Positions 37,918 through 48,071 of a stretch of DNA of 64,000 nt are shown piece by piece. The notes beneath the pieces were generated by a model. The model did not search any database and had not been told where the DNA came from. It worked only from the letters and a program-made list of their open reading frames with translations. Within the stretch, counting starts at the first letter, position 1. Every line of letters begins with the position of its first letter. Location of the stretch: contig CAVSBJ010000026.1 of NCBI GenBank assembly GCA_963726105.1, positions 310,001-374,000 of the forward strand, in the 5' to 3' direction. Made by a program: the position numbers and the translations under genes. Source of the stretch: Roseiarcus sp963726105. Lineage in GTDB: Bacteria; Pseudomonadota; Alphaproteobacteria; Rhizobiales; Beijerinckiaceae.

Positions 37918-38274
37918 TCAGCCATTCCCTTTGGCGCGCCAGTTCAAACCCGAACTGTCGTAAGCCCAGGAGTATTGCGTCGCCATCTGGCTTGCGCGCA
38001 TGGCGCGATAGCCGAGCGCGCCGACGACGATCATCCAAATCAAGGCGCTTATGAAGAGAGCGGGCGAGAACAGCGGCTCGCCATAAAGCGCGTAGTGAAG
38101 AAAGCGCACGGCCGCCGCGAGAAAGACCGTGTAGGGCGCGAGCATCGCCAGCGGCCTCCAGGTCTTGGCGACGGCGCGGCCGGTCGCCCAGGCGCCGGCC
38201 CCGCCCAACACCAGGGTGAGGAGGACAAAGGTGAAGATGCCGTAGGGCGCATCCGACCACAGGACATCGGTCAT
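37918..38274 (-). CDS. DUF6867 membrane protein in the liv operon
   Basis: A 118-residue protein with three to four hydrophobic segments (for example GIFTFVLLTLVLGGAGAWA and ALFISALIWMIVVGALG) and a conserved-looking C-terminus with YSWAYDSSGLNW. Its ATG at 38274 overlaps the livF stop as TGATG, so it is translationally coupled to the transporter. From memory such proteins accompany liv genes in Hyphomicrobiales; the role is unknown but an accessory part of the permease is plausible. Confidence 0.72.
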   Translation of the reverse strand: MTDVLWSDAPYGIFTFVLLTLVLGGAGAWATGRAVAKTWRPLAMLAPYTVFLAAAVRFLHYALYGEPLFSPALFISALIWMIVVGALGYRAMRASQMATQYSWAYDSSGLNWRAKGNG

Positions 38275-39014
38275 CAATGACCTCCCTCGAGGTAGGCCGC
38301 TCGGACCTCGGGGCGCGCCAGTAACTCGGCGCCGCCGCCTTGCATCGTGATCGCGCCATTGACCATGACGTAGCCGCGATGCGCGAGTTTCAGCGCATGA
38401 AAGGCGTTCTGCTCGACGAGGAACACCGTGAGGCCTTCGGTCTTGTTCAGTTCGGCGATCACCTCGAAGATCTGTTTGACCACGAGGGGCGCAAGTCCAA
38501 GCGACGGCTCATCGAGCAGCAGCAACCGGGGCCGGCTCATCAGAGCGCGCGCGATGGCCAGCATCTGCTGTTCGCCGCCCGACAGCGTTCCCCCGCGCTG
38601 GGGCGCGCGCTCCTTCAGCCGCGGAAAGAGCGCGAACATCCGTTGCAGATCTTCGTCGAAATGGGCGAAATTGTTGATCGAGGCGCCCATCTGCAGGTTC
38701 TCGAACACCGTCATGCGCGGGAAGATCCGCCGCCCCTCGGGCGATTGGGCGATCGACAGGCGCGCGATCATATGCGTCGGCAAGTTGGTGATGTCGGCGC
38801 CGTCGAACGTGATCCGGCCGTGGCGCGCGCGCGGCGCGCCGAAGATCGTCATCATCGTCGTCGATTTGCCGGCGCCGTTCGCCCCGATCAGGGTGACGAT
38901 CTCACCCTTGTTGACGTCGATGTCGACGCCGCGAAGCGCCTGGATTTTGCCGTAGAACGTCTCGATCCCGCGCAGTTGCAGAAGCGGCGTCAGCGCGGCC
39001 GCCGCAACGCTCAT
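38274..39014 (-). CDS. livF: Branched-chain amino-acid ABC transporter ATPase LivF
   Basis: Cytoplasmic ATPase subunit of 246 residues. Walker A is GANGAGKSTT near residue 43, the signature is LSGGEQQMLAIARAL, and Walker B is LLLDEPSLGL. It partners with LivG to power LivHM. The start codon overlaps the livG stop by 4 nt. Confidence 0.95.
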   Translation of the reverse strand: MSVAAAALTPLLQLRGIETFYGKIQALRGVDIDVNKGEIVTLIGANGAGKSTTMMTIFGAPRARHGRITFDGADITNLPTHMIARLSIAQSPEGRRIFPRMTVFENLQMGASINNFAHFDEDLQRMFALFPRLKERAPQRGGTLSGGEQQMLAIARALMSRPRLLLLDEPSLGLAPLVVKQIFEVIAELNKTEGLTVFLVEQNAFHALKLAHRGYVMVNGAITMQGGGAELLARPEVRAAYLEGGH

Positions 39015-39921
39015 TGCTCCAGTTCCTTTTCGATCTGCTCGACTTCCTCCTCGTCTTCGACACCGAGATAGGCGGCGATCACTTTCGGATCGGCGCGCAC
39101 TTCCGCCGGCGTGCCGTCAGCGATCTTCACCCCGTAATCGAGCACCACCACGTGGTCGGAAATTTGCATGACCACCGACATGTCGTGCTCGATCAGGAGC
39201 ACCGACGTCTGGTGATCGGCGCGGATCGAGCGCAGGAGCGCATTGAGCTCGGCCGATTCGCGCGGGTTGAGCCCGGCGGCCGGTTCATCCAGGCACAGAA
39301 GCACCGGATCGGTGCACATCGCGCGCGCGATTTCCAGCCGGCGCTGGGCGCCATAGGGCAACTCGCCCGCCGGATCGTCAGCCCGGTCCATGAGCCCAAT
39401 CTTGTCGAGCCAGTATTTCGCCCGGTCGATGCACTCGGCCTCCTTGCGGCGATAGCTCGGCGCCCCAATCAGCCCGAGGACAGTGAGACCGCTCGCGAGC
39501 ATGAGCGGATTGTGGTGGGCGACCAACAGGTTCTCGAGCGTGGTCATGCCCTGGAAAAGCCGGATGTTCTGGAAGGTGCGGGCGACCCGCGCCTTGCGCG
39601 CGATCTCGTGATCGGGCATGCGCTCGAGCAGAAAGAGTTCGCCGTTCGCCGTCGTTGCATGCCGGCCGCTCGAACGCGTGACGGCGGCGATGTCGTCAGG
39701 CGTGGCGACGCCGTCGCGGGCAAGGGCAAGGCGTCCCTCGGTCGGCTTGTAGAAGCCGGTGACGCAATTGAAGACTGTCGTCTTGCCCGCGCCGTTCGGG
39801 CCGATGAGCGCGGTGATGTCTCCCCTTCCGACTGAAAAGCTGAAGGCGTTCACGGCGATGAGGCCGCCGAACCGCATCGTAAGGTTTTCGACGGCGAGCA
39901 ACGGGCCGGTCAGCCAGTTCA

Positions 39922-39925
<4 letters not shown>
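39011..39925 (-). CDS. livG: Branched-chain amino-acid ABC transporter ATPase LivG
   Basis: ATPase subunit of 304 residues, about 45 longer than many LivG because of an insert after Walker A (GPNGAGKTTVFN) that includes a segment with GVATPDDIAAVTRSS. The signature is LPYGAQRRLEIARAM and Walker B is LLCLDEPAAGL. A short acidic tail (EDEEEVEQIEKELEQ) ends the protein. It overlaps livM and livF by 4 nt each. The insert and tail are common in alphaproteobacterial LivG. Confidence 0.95.
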
Positions 39926-41373
<1,448 letters not shown>

Positions 41374-41376
41374 GCC

Positions 41377-42291
41377 TCAGACCTTCTCGACTTCCGGCCG
41401 GCCGAGAATGCCGGAAGGCATGAAGATCAGGGTGATCGCCAGAATCATGAACGCGGCCACGTCCTTGTAGTCGGTGGTGAAGTAGGACGACCAGAACACT
41501 TCGATGAGGCCGATCAGAAGGCCGCCGAGCACCGCGCCTGGCAAGGAGCCGATGCCGCCGAGCACGGCCGCGGTGAAGGCCTTGACGCCCGGCGTGAAGC
41601 CGTCGGCGAAATTCACCACGCCGTAGTAGATCACGAACATGACGCCGGCGACCGCCGCCAGCGCCGCGCCGATCACGAAGGTGATCGAGATCGTCGCGTC
41701 GACGTCGATGCCAAGCAGCGCCGCCATCTTTCGATCCTGCTCGCAGGCGCGTTGCGCCCGCCCGAGCGAGGTGAATTGAACGAGGTACCAGAAGCCCGCG
41801 AGCAGAACGGCCGTGACCACCACAATCAGGATCTGGCGCACCGACAGCGTCACGTCATATTTGCCGCCGGTCAGGTTGAAGACGTGATTGGGCAATTGGG
41901 GCGCGGGCTTGTTGCGCGGGCCCTGAACAACCTGGACAAAATTCGACAGAAAGATCGACATTCCGATCGCCGAAATGAGCGGCGCGAGCCGAAATGAGCC
42001 GCGCAGCGGCCGGTACGCGAGCCGTTCAATCGCCCAGTTCCAGAGGCCGGTCAGCGCCATGGCCCCGACCATCACCACGACAAACGCGACCGGAAGCGAT
42101 CCGAGATGCAGGATCTGAGTCAAAATCATGAACAGGATCAGAGCGATGAAGGCTGACAACATGAACAGGTCGCCGTGCGCGAAATTGACCATGCCGATGA
42201 TGCCGAAAACCATCGTGTAGCCGATGGCGATAAGTCCGTAGATCGACCCTAGCGTCACCCCGTTGATCAGCTGCTGCAGGAAATTATCCAT
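41377..42291 (-). CDS. livH: Branched-chain amino-acid ABC transporter permease LivH
   Basis: Inner-membrane permease of 304 residues; the opening LLQQLINGVTLGSIYGLIAIG (given here in part: NGVTLGSIYGLIAIG) and the block RACEQDRKMAALLGIDVD are family features. It starts the transporter's gene run on the minus strand, so the operon promoter should lie in the 433-bp gap before coxG. Confidence 0.95.
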   Translation of the reverse strand: MDNFLQQLINGVTLGSIYGLIAIGYTMVFGIIGMVNFAHGDLFMLSAFIALILFMILTQILHLGSLPVAFVVVMVGAMALTGLWNWAIERLAYRPLRGSFRLAPLISAIGMSIFLSNFVQVVQGPRNKPAPQLPNHVFNLTGGKYDVTLSVRQILIVVVTAVLLAGFWYLVQFTSLGRAQRACEQDRKMAALLGIDVDATISITFVIGAALAAVAGVMFVIYYGVVNFADGFTPGVKAFTAAVLGGIGSLPGAVLGGLLIGLIEVFWSSYFTTDYKDVAAFMILAITLIFMPSGILGRPEVEKV

Positions 42292-42724
42292 GCGCCACCG
42301 TGCCCTCTCGTTTCACCCCGCTTCGCAGGAAACGTGCCATTCGATTGCGGCCGCCCTGTCTTTGCGCGCTCTCGACCGGCCGACGTTGCGCGCCGGCCGG
42401 TCGCTTGCCCAGAATTCGTAGCCTAGCTGTCACAGAAGCGCCCGGCAACCGGGCCCCGCCAAGCTCACAAGGGGGCGCCGCGGACGGCCGTCAGGCTTTC
42501 GAAATGGTGCGGCGCTTAACGTAATATCCAAGCGAATATTACGGATGCCGTGCAATGTTGTTGCTTAGAATGACAATTGCGCTAGACACGACAGCGTCGT
42601 CTTTCTCGGCAAGAGAGCACGGCGACGTCTTGATATTCCTCGCGCGTTGCGAAATGCTGGCAACACAGTGCGCTGATCTCGAACTCGCAACGGATCAGCC
42701 GAGGTTTCTCGGAAGGGAACGTTC
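42292..42724. other. Divergent promoter region between liv and cox operons
   Basis: About 430 bases without a credible gene. Both operon promoters should be here. A perfect inverted repeat at 42520-42543 is listed separately. The half next to livH is GC-rich; the half next to coxG is more AT-rich. Confidence 0.55.
42520..42543. promoter_or_regulatory. Inverted repeat upstream of the cox operon
   Basis: CGTAATAT (42520-42527) and ATATTACG (42536-42543) pair perfectly around 8 nt. AT-rich and 180 bp before coxG, it is a candidate operator for either operon. Confidence 0.4.
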
Positions 42725-43207
42725 ATGGCGATGACGATGACGGGCGAAGTGACTTTGCCCGCCGAGAGGCCGAAAGTATGGGCGTTGTTGAACGACCCCG
42801 AAGTTCTCAAGTCCGCAATTCCCGGGTGCCAATCGTTGGAGAAGACAGGCGAGAACGGTTTCGCCGCCGTTGTCAAACTGAAAATCGGCCCGGTCTCCGC
42901 CACGTTCAAAGGCAAGGTTGAACTCTCCGACATCGTCCCGCTCGTGGGCTACACCATCAAGGGCGAGGGCGAAGGCGGCATAGCAGGCTTCGCCAAGGGC
43001 GGCGCAAAAGTGTCGCTCGCCGACGCGCCGGGCGGCACGCTGCTGCACTACGACGTCGACGCGAACGTCGGCGGCAAGATCGCCCAGCTCGGCTCGCGTC
43101 TGATCGACGGCGTCGCCAAGAACATGGCCGACAAGTTTTTCACCAATTTCGTCGCCCTCGCCGCGAATGGCGGGGCGCAGGCCGGGAGCGCGGCGGCTTC
43201 CGGCTAA
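42725..43207 (+). CDS. coxG: CoxG-type SRPBCC protein
   Basis: A 160-residue START-fold protein of the CO dehydrogenase subunit G family (MTMTGEVTLPAERPKVWALL, then IPGCQSLEK and GGKIAQLGSRLID). In carboxydotrophs CoxG recruits CO dehydrogenase to the membrane for electron transfer to the quinone pool. It is first in the operon, with GGAAGGGA upstream of the ATG. It lacks a long C-terminal tail with a membrane anchor, so it may act only as a binding partner. Confidence 0.88.
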   Translation: MAMTMTGEVTLPAERPKVWALLNDPEVLKSAIPGCQSLEKTGENGFAAVVKLKIGPVSATFKGKVELSDIVPLVGYTIKGEGEGGIAGFAKGGAKVSLADAPGGTLLHYDVDANVGGKIAQLGSRLIDGVAKNMADKFFTNFVALAANGGAQAGSAAASG

Positions 43208-43256
43208 GCCGGATCAAGCGCCGCCGAACCCGTCTTGCTTTTTGGAGGATATCGGA

Positions 43257-43751
43257 ATGGTTCATGTCTCGATGGCGGTCAACGGCCGCGCCGCGTCGGC
43301 GGATGTCGATTCGCGGACGCTGCTCGTGCAGTTCCTGCGGGAGAATCTGCGCCTGACCGGCACGCATGTCGGCTGCGACACGTCGCAGTGCGGAGCCTGC
43401 GTGGTTCACGTCGATGGCCACGCGATCAAGTCATGCACGGTGCTGGCGGCGAGCTGCGAGGGCGCGCAGGTGACGACGATCGAGGGCCTCGCCGCAAACG
43501 GCAAGCTCCATCCCATGCAGCAGGCGTTCCAGGACAATCATGGTCTGCAATGCGGCTTCTGCACGCCGGGCATGATCATGTCCGCCGTCGACCTCGTCAA
43601 TCGGTTAGGCCCGAACCTTGACGAAGCTGCGATCCGTCACGGCCTCGAAGGCAACATCTGCCGCTGCACCGGCTACCACAACATCGTGAAATCGATCGCT
43701 CAAGGCGCGCGCGAAATGGGCGCCGCCGCAACGCCTCAGGCGGCCGAATAA
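43257..43751 (+). CDS. coxS: Molybdenum hydroxylase iron-sulfur subunit (CoxS-like)
   Basis: A 164-residue electron-transfer subunit with two [2Fe-2S] clusters. The plant-type cluster uses C40, C45, C48 and C60; the second uses C99, C102, C135 and C137 (CGFCTPGM and CRCTGY). It connects the molybdenum site of CoxL to the FAD of CoxM. GGAGG precedes the ATG at 43257 by 8 nt; an in-frame start at 43167 overlaps coxG and is not needed. Confidence 0.95.
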   Translation: MVHVSMAVNGRAASADVDSRTLLVQFLRENLRLTGTHVGCDTSQCGACVVHVDGHAIKSCTVLAASCEGAQVTTIEGLAANGKLHPMQQAFQDNHGLQCGFCTPGMIMSAVDLVNRLGPNLDEAAIRHGLEGNICRCTGYHNIVKSIAQGAREMGAAATPQAAE

Positions 43752-43790
43752 CAGGGACGCTTCAACGCCGTTCCAAGGGAGAGAGACATC

Positions 43791-46157
43791 ATGGGCGTGA
43801 CAGCCATCGGCGCCTCCGTCAAGCGCACAGAAGACATCAGGTTCATCACCGGCAAGGGCCGCTATGTCGACGACGTCAATCGCCCCGGCCAGGCCTTCGC
43901 CTATTTCCTTCGCTCCCCGCACGCGCACGCGACGATCGACAAGATCGACTTTTCCGCCGCCCTCAAGGCGCCCGGCGTGGTTGCGATCTTCACCGGCGAC
44001 GACATCGCGGCCGACAAGGTCGGCGGCCTCATCTGCGGCTGGATGATCCATTCGAAGGATGGCTCGCCGATGAAGGCGGGCGCCCATCCCGCGCTCGCCC
44101 AGGGCAAGGTGCGCTACGTTGGCGATCACGTCGCCGTCGTCATCGCTGACACCTATGCGCAGGCGCGGGACGCCGCGGAAAAGATCGAGGTGGGGTATAC
44201 GGAGCTCCCCGCGGTCGCCGACACGGCCAGCGCGGCGCAGTCGGGTCAGGCGCAAATCCATGACGCCGCGCCGGGCAACACGGTCTACAACTGGCATCTG
44301 GGCGACAAGGCCGCAACCGATGCCGCCTTCGCCGCCGCGAAGCACGTGACCAAGCTCGACCTTATCAACAACCGCCTGGTCCCGAATCCGATGGAGCCGC
44401 GCGCCGCCGTCGGCGACTACGATTCGGGAACGGACACGATCACGCTTTATACGACGAGCCAGAACCCGCATGTCGCGCGGCTCGTGCTCTCGGCGTTCAT
44501 CGGCCTTGCGCCGGAACATAAGCTGCGCGTCATCGCGCCCGATGTCGGCGGCGGCTTCGGCTCGAAAATCTTCATCTACGCCGAGGAGACGGTCTGCGCA
44601 TGGGCGGCGAAGAAGATCGACCGGCCTGTGAAGTGGACATCGGACCGGACGGAGGCCTTCCTCTCGGACGCGCACGGTCGCGACCATGTCACGCACGCCG
44701 AGCTGGCGCTCGACGCGGGCGGCAAGATCACCGGCTTGCGGGTGCATACGATCGCCAACCTCGGCGCTTATCTCTCGACCTTCGCGTCCTCCGTGCCGAC
44801 CTATCTTTACGGGACGCTGCTCTCCGGCCAATACGCGATCCCGAGCATCTATTGCGAAGTCGACGCGGTCTACACCAATACCGCGCCTGTCGACGCCTAT
44901 CGCGGCGCCGGTCGCCCGGAGGCGACGTTCGTCATCGAACGCATCGTCGAAGTCGCGGCGCGGGAGACCGGCCAGGATCCGGCCGAGTTTCGACGCAAGA
45001 ACTTCATCAATTCGTTCCCGCATCAGACCCCGGTCATCATGGCTTATGACGCGGGCAATTACGCGGGCGCGCTCGACAAGGCGCTGGCGCTCGCCGATTA
45101 CAGGGGGCTGCCAGCACGCAAAGCCGCTTCCGCGGCCAAGGGCAAATTGCGCGGCCTGGGAATGTCCGCGTATATCGAAGCGTGCGGCATCGCGCCGTCC
45201 GCGGCGGTCGGTTCGCTCGGCGCCGGCGTCGGCCTTTGGGAATCGGCGGAAGTGCGCGTCAATCCGATTGGCACCGTCGAGGTTCTGACGGGCTCGCACA
45301 GTCACGGCCAGGGTCACGAGACCACGTTCGCTCAGCTCGTCTCGAGTCGTCTCGGCATCCCGATGGAAAACGTGTCGATCGTCCATGGCGACACCGACAA
45401 GGTGCAGATGGGCATGGGCACTTATGGCTCCCGCTCCGGCGCCGTCGGCATGTCGGCGATTTTCAAGGCGCTCGACAAGATCGAAGCCAAGGCGAAGAAG
45501 GTCGCAGGCCACGTGCTCGAGGCCTCCGAAGGAGACATCGAATTCAAAGACGGCAAGTTCACCGTCAAAGGCACTGACAAGTCGATCGACTTCGGCTCGG
45601 TGGCGCTCCAGGCCTATATCGCGCACAAGTTCAACGGCCAGGAGCTCGAGCCCGGCCTCAAGGAGGGCGCGTTCTGGGATCCGACCAACTTCACCTTCCC
45701 GGCCGGCGTTCACATCTGCGAGCTCGAAGTCGATCCGCAGACGGGCGCCGTCACGATCGACAAGTGGACCGCCGTCGACGACTTCGGCAAGCTCATCAAC
45801 CCGATGATCGTCGAAGGCCAGGTGCACGGCGGCATCGCTCAGGGCGTGGGCCAGGCGCTGCTCGAAGGCGCGCATTACGACAATGACGGCCAGCTCCTGA
45901 CGGCGAGCTTCATGGACTATTGCATGCCGCGCGCGGACAACCTGCCTTCGTTCAAAATCGAGACGATCGAGACGGTCTGCCCTTCCAATCCGCTCGGCAT
46001 CAAGGGTTGCGGCGAAGCAGGCGCGATCGCTTCGCCGCCGGCCGTCATCAACGCGATTACCGATGCGCTCGGCCATGAGGACGTGGCGATGCCCGCGACC
46101 CCGCAGGTCGTCTGGCGCGCGGCGCAAAAGGCGATGATCAAACGCGCCGCGGAATGA
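43791..46157 (+). CDS. coxL: Molybdenum hydroxylase large subunit, form II CoxL
   Basis: A 788-residue subunit that holds the molybdopterin cytosine dinucleotide cofactor. The active-site loop reads AYRGAGR at 369-375. True CO dehydrogenase (form I) has AYxCSFR, whose cysteine binds copper; this is form II, whose natural substrate is not settled. The catalytic glutamate is present in GCGEAG (E742), and QGHETTFAQ is a cofactor-contact segment. It follows coxS by 39 nt. CO oxidation should not be assumed from the gene name. Confidence 0.95.
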   Translation: MGVTAIGASVKRTEDIRFITGKGRYVDDVNRPGQAFAYFLRSPHAHATIDKIDFSAALKAPGVVAIFTGDDIAADKVGGLICGWMIHSKDGSPMKAGAHPALAQGKVRYVGDHVAVVIADTYAQARDAAEKIEVGYTELPAVADTASAAQSGQAQIHDAAPGNTVYNWHLGDKAATDAAFAAAKHVTKLDLINNRLVPNPMEPRAAVGDYDSGTDTITLYTTSQNPHVARLVLSAFIGLAPEHKLRVIAPDVGGGFGSKIFIYAEETVCAWAAKKIDRPVKWTSDRTEAFLSDAHGRDHVTHAELALDAGGKITGLRVHTIANLGAYLSTFASSVPTYLYGTLLSGQYAIPSIYCEVDAVYTNTAPVDAYRGAGRPEATFVIERIVEVAARETGQDPAEFRRKNFINSFPHQTPVIMAYDAGNYAGALDKALALADYRGLPARKAASAAKGKLRGLGMSAYIEACGIAPSAAVGSLGAGVGLWESAEVRVNPIGTVEVLTGSHSHGQGHETTFAQLVSSRLGIPMENVSIVHGDTDKVQMGMGTYGSRSGAVGMSAIFKALDKIEAKAKKVAGHVLEASEGDIEFKDGKFTVKGTDKSIDFGSVALQAYIAHKFNGQELEPGLKEGAFWDPTNFTFPAGVHICELEVDPQTGAVTIDKWTAVDDFGKLINPMIVEGQVHGGIAQGVGQALLEGAHYDNDGQLLTASFMDYCMPRADNLPSFKIETIETVCPSNPLGIKGCGEAGAIASPPAVINAITDALGHEDVAMPATPQVVWRAAQKAMIKRAAE

Positions 46158-46218
46158 AATTCAAGCGGGCGGCCGCGATCGGCCGCCGTTTGCGGCGCCC
46201 TCTTTGGGAGAATTCGAC

Positions 46219-47013
46219 ATGTACGCCTTTGACTATCATCGCCCCCAATCGCTATCCGGCGCCCTCGCCGATCTCGCCAAGGCCGACGCCAAGGCGCTCG
46301 CCGGCGGCATGACCCTCCTGCCAACCATGAAGCAGCGTCTGGCGTCGCCGGCTGCGCTCATCGATCTCAAGAACGTTCGCGAACTCGCCGGCATAGCCCG
46401 CGAAGGGGACAATCTCGTGATCGGCGCCATGGCCCGGCACGCGGAGGTCGCCGCCGACAAGGTCGTGCAAGGGGCGATCCCAGCGCTCGCCTCGCTCGCT
46501 GGACTCATCGGCGATCCGCATGTTCGCAACATGGGGACGATCGGCGGGTCGCTCGCCAACAACGATCCCGCCGCAGACTATCCGGCCGCGGCGCTCGCGC
46601 TCGGCGCGACGATTATCACCAACAAGCGCCGCATCGGAGCGCAAGACTTCTTCACCGGCCTGTTTGAGACGGCGCTCGAGACCGGCGAACTCATCACGCA
46701 GGTAAGCTTCCCGATCCCGCAGAAGGCCGCGTACATGAAATTCCGCAACCCGGCCTCGCGCTACGCGCTGGTCGGCGTCTTCGTCGCCAAGACGGCGGGC
46801 GGCGTTCGTGTCGCTGTCACCGGCGCGGGCGCGAACGGCGTCTTCCGCGCCGAGGCGTTCGAAGCGGCGCTTGACAGGAATTTCTCGCCTTCCGCGCTTG
46901 AGGGCGTCTCCGTGCCCGCGAGCGGCCTCAACTCGGATATTCACGCCGACGCCGACTATCGCGCGCATCTCATTGGCGTGATGGCGAGACGCGCGGTGGA
47001 GGCAGCGGCGTAA
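46219..47013 (+). CDS. coxM: Molybdenum hydroxylase FAD subunit (CoxM-like)
   Basis: A 264-residue FAD-binding subunit. The flavin motifs are AGGMTLLP (28-35) and TIGGSLANNDP (107-117). It passes electrons from the CoxS clusters to an acceptor. The ATG at 46219 gives the usual MYAFDYHRP start; an ATG at 46204 would add five residues. Gene order S-L-M is that of form II clusters, in contrast to M-S-L of form I, which supports the form II call. Confidence 0.94.
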   Translation: MYAFDYHRPQSLSGALADLAKADAKALAGGMTLLPTMKQRLASPAALIDLKNVRELAGIAREGDNLVIGAMARHAEVAADKVVQGAIPALASLAGLIGDPHVRNMGTIGGSLANNDPAADYPAAALALGATIITNKRRIGAQDFFTGLFETALETGELITQVSFPIPQKAAYMKFRNPASRYALVGVFVAKTAGGVRVAVTGAGANGVFRAEAFEAALDRNFSPSALEGVSVPASGLNSDIHADADYRAHLIGVMARRAVEAAA

Positions 47014-47116
47014 AGTCGCATAAAAAGCCCGCTTGAGTCTTCTGTGATGCGAGCTTGACGCCGCCGCGCGCCTGTCCGCAGGGTGCGGCGGCGATGTCTT
47101 GACGTGGAGTAGCGCC

Positions 47117-48055
47117 TTGTCCCGGCAATCGCCGGCCCTGCCGGCCTCGATCGACGAAACCTTGAGCCTGCTCAGCGGGGCGTCCTATGTCGGCGATCGT
47201 GCGCTGGCCACGGTCATTTTCCTGAGCCTCAGACTCGGACGGCCGCTGTTTCTCGAGGGCGAGGCCGGGGTCGGCAAGACGGAGGTCGCCAAGGTGCTCG
47301 CCGCCTCGCTCGGCCGAAAGCTGATCCGCCTGCAATGCTACGAGGGCCTGGACGTCGCGAGCGCGGTTTATGAATGGAACTATCCGGCGCAGATGATGGC
47401 GATCAGGCTCGCCGAAGCCTCCGGCGAGCATGACAAGGATCGCATCGAGCACGACATTTTTTCCGAGCGCTATCTCATCAAGCGTCCGCTCCTGCAGGCG
47501 CTCGAGCCCGGCGTCACCGGGGCGCCGGTGCTCCTGATCGATGAGATCGATCGCGCCGATGAAGCCTTCGAAGCTTACCTGCTCGAGATCCTGTCCGACT
47601 TCCAGGTGACGATTCCGGAAATCGGCGTCATGGCGGCGCCCGAACCCCCGATCGTCGTCATCACCTCCAACCGCACGCGCGAAATTCACGACGCGCTCAA
47701 GCGCCGCTGTCTTTATCACTGGCTCGGCTATCCCGACCTCGCTCGCGAGATGGCGATCGTGCGCGCCAAGGCGCCGCGCGCGCCGGAGCGGCTGACTGCG
47801 GAACTCGTCGCGTTCGTCCAACGTCTTCGCAAACAGGACCTGTTCAAGTCTCCAGGCGTCGCCGAAACGCTCGACTGGGCGGCCGCGCTGACCGAACTCG
47901 ATGCGGTGGCGCTTGACCCGGCTCAGGTCTCCGATACGCTTGGCGTGTTGCTGAAATATCAGGACGATATCGCCAAGATCGAGGGCGCGAAGGCGCAGAC
48001 GCTGATCGAGGAGACGCGCGCCGAGCTTCGCCGGCTGGAGGTTGGTTCGGGGTGA
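47117..48055 (+). CDS. coxD: MoxR-family AAA+ ATPase CoxD
   Basis: A 312-residue AAA+ ATPase with Walker A GEAGVGKTEV and Walker B LLIDEIDRAD. In carboxydotrophs CoxD is a chaperone that matures the active site (sulfur and copper insertion) of CoxL together with CoxE. The TTG at 47117 is preceded by GGAG 7 nt away; an earlier TTG at 47099 has no ribosome site. It is followed by coxE, the usual MoxR/VWA pair. Confidence 0.92.
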   Translation: MSRQSPALPASIDETLSLLSGASYVGDRALATVIFLSLRLGRPLFLEGEAGVGKTEVAKVLAASLGRKLIRLQCYEGLDVASAVYEWNYPAQMMAIRLAEASGEHDKDRIEHDIFSERYLIKRPLLQALEPGVTGAPVLLIDEIDRADEAFEAYLLEILSDFQVTIPEIGVMAAPEPPIVVITSNRTREIHDALKRRCLYHWLGYPDLAREMAIVRAKAPRAPERLTAELVAFVQRLRKQDLFKSPGVAETLDWAAALTELDAVALDPAQVSDTLGVLLKYQDDIAKIEGAKAQTLIEETRAELRRLEVGSG

Positions 48056-48071
48056 AATCGAGCCGCGCCAA

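Noticed and set aside
43605..46127. An 840-residue open frame on the minus strand
   Set aside because: Antisense to coxL. The minus translation has no recognisable family, while the plus frame is a complete CoxL.
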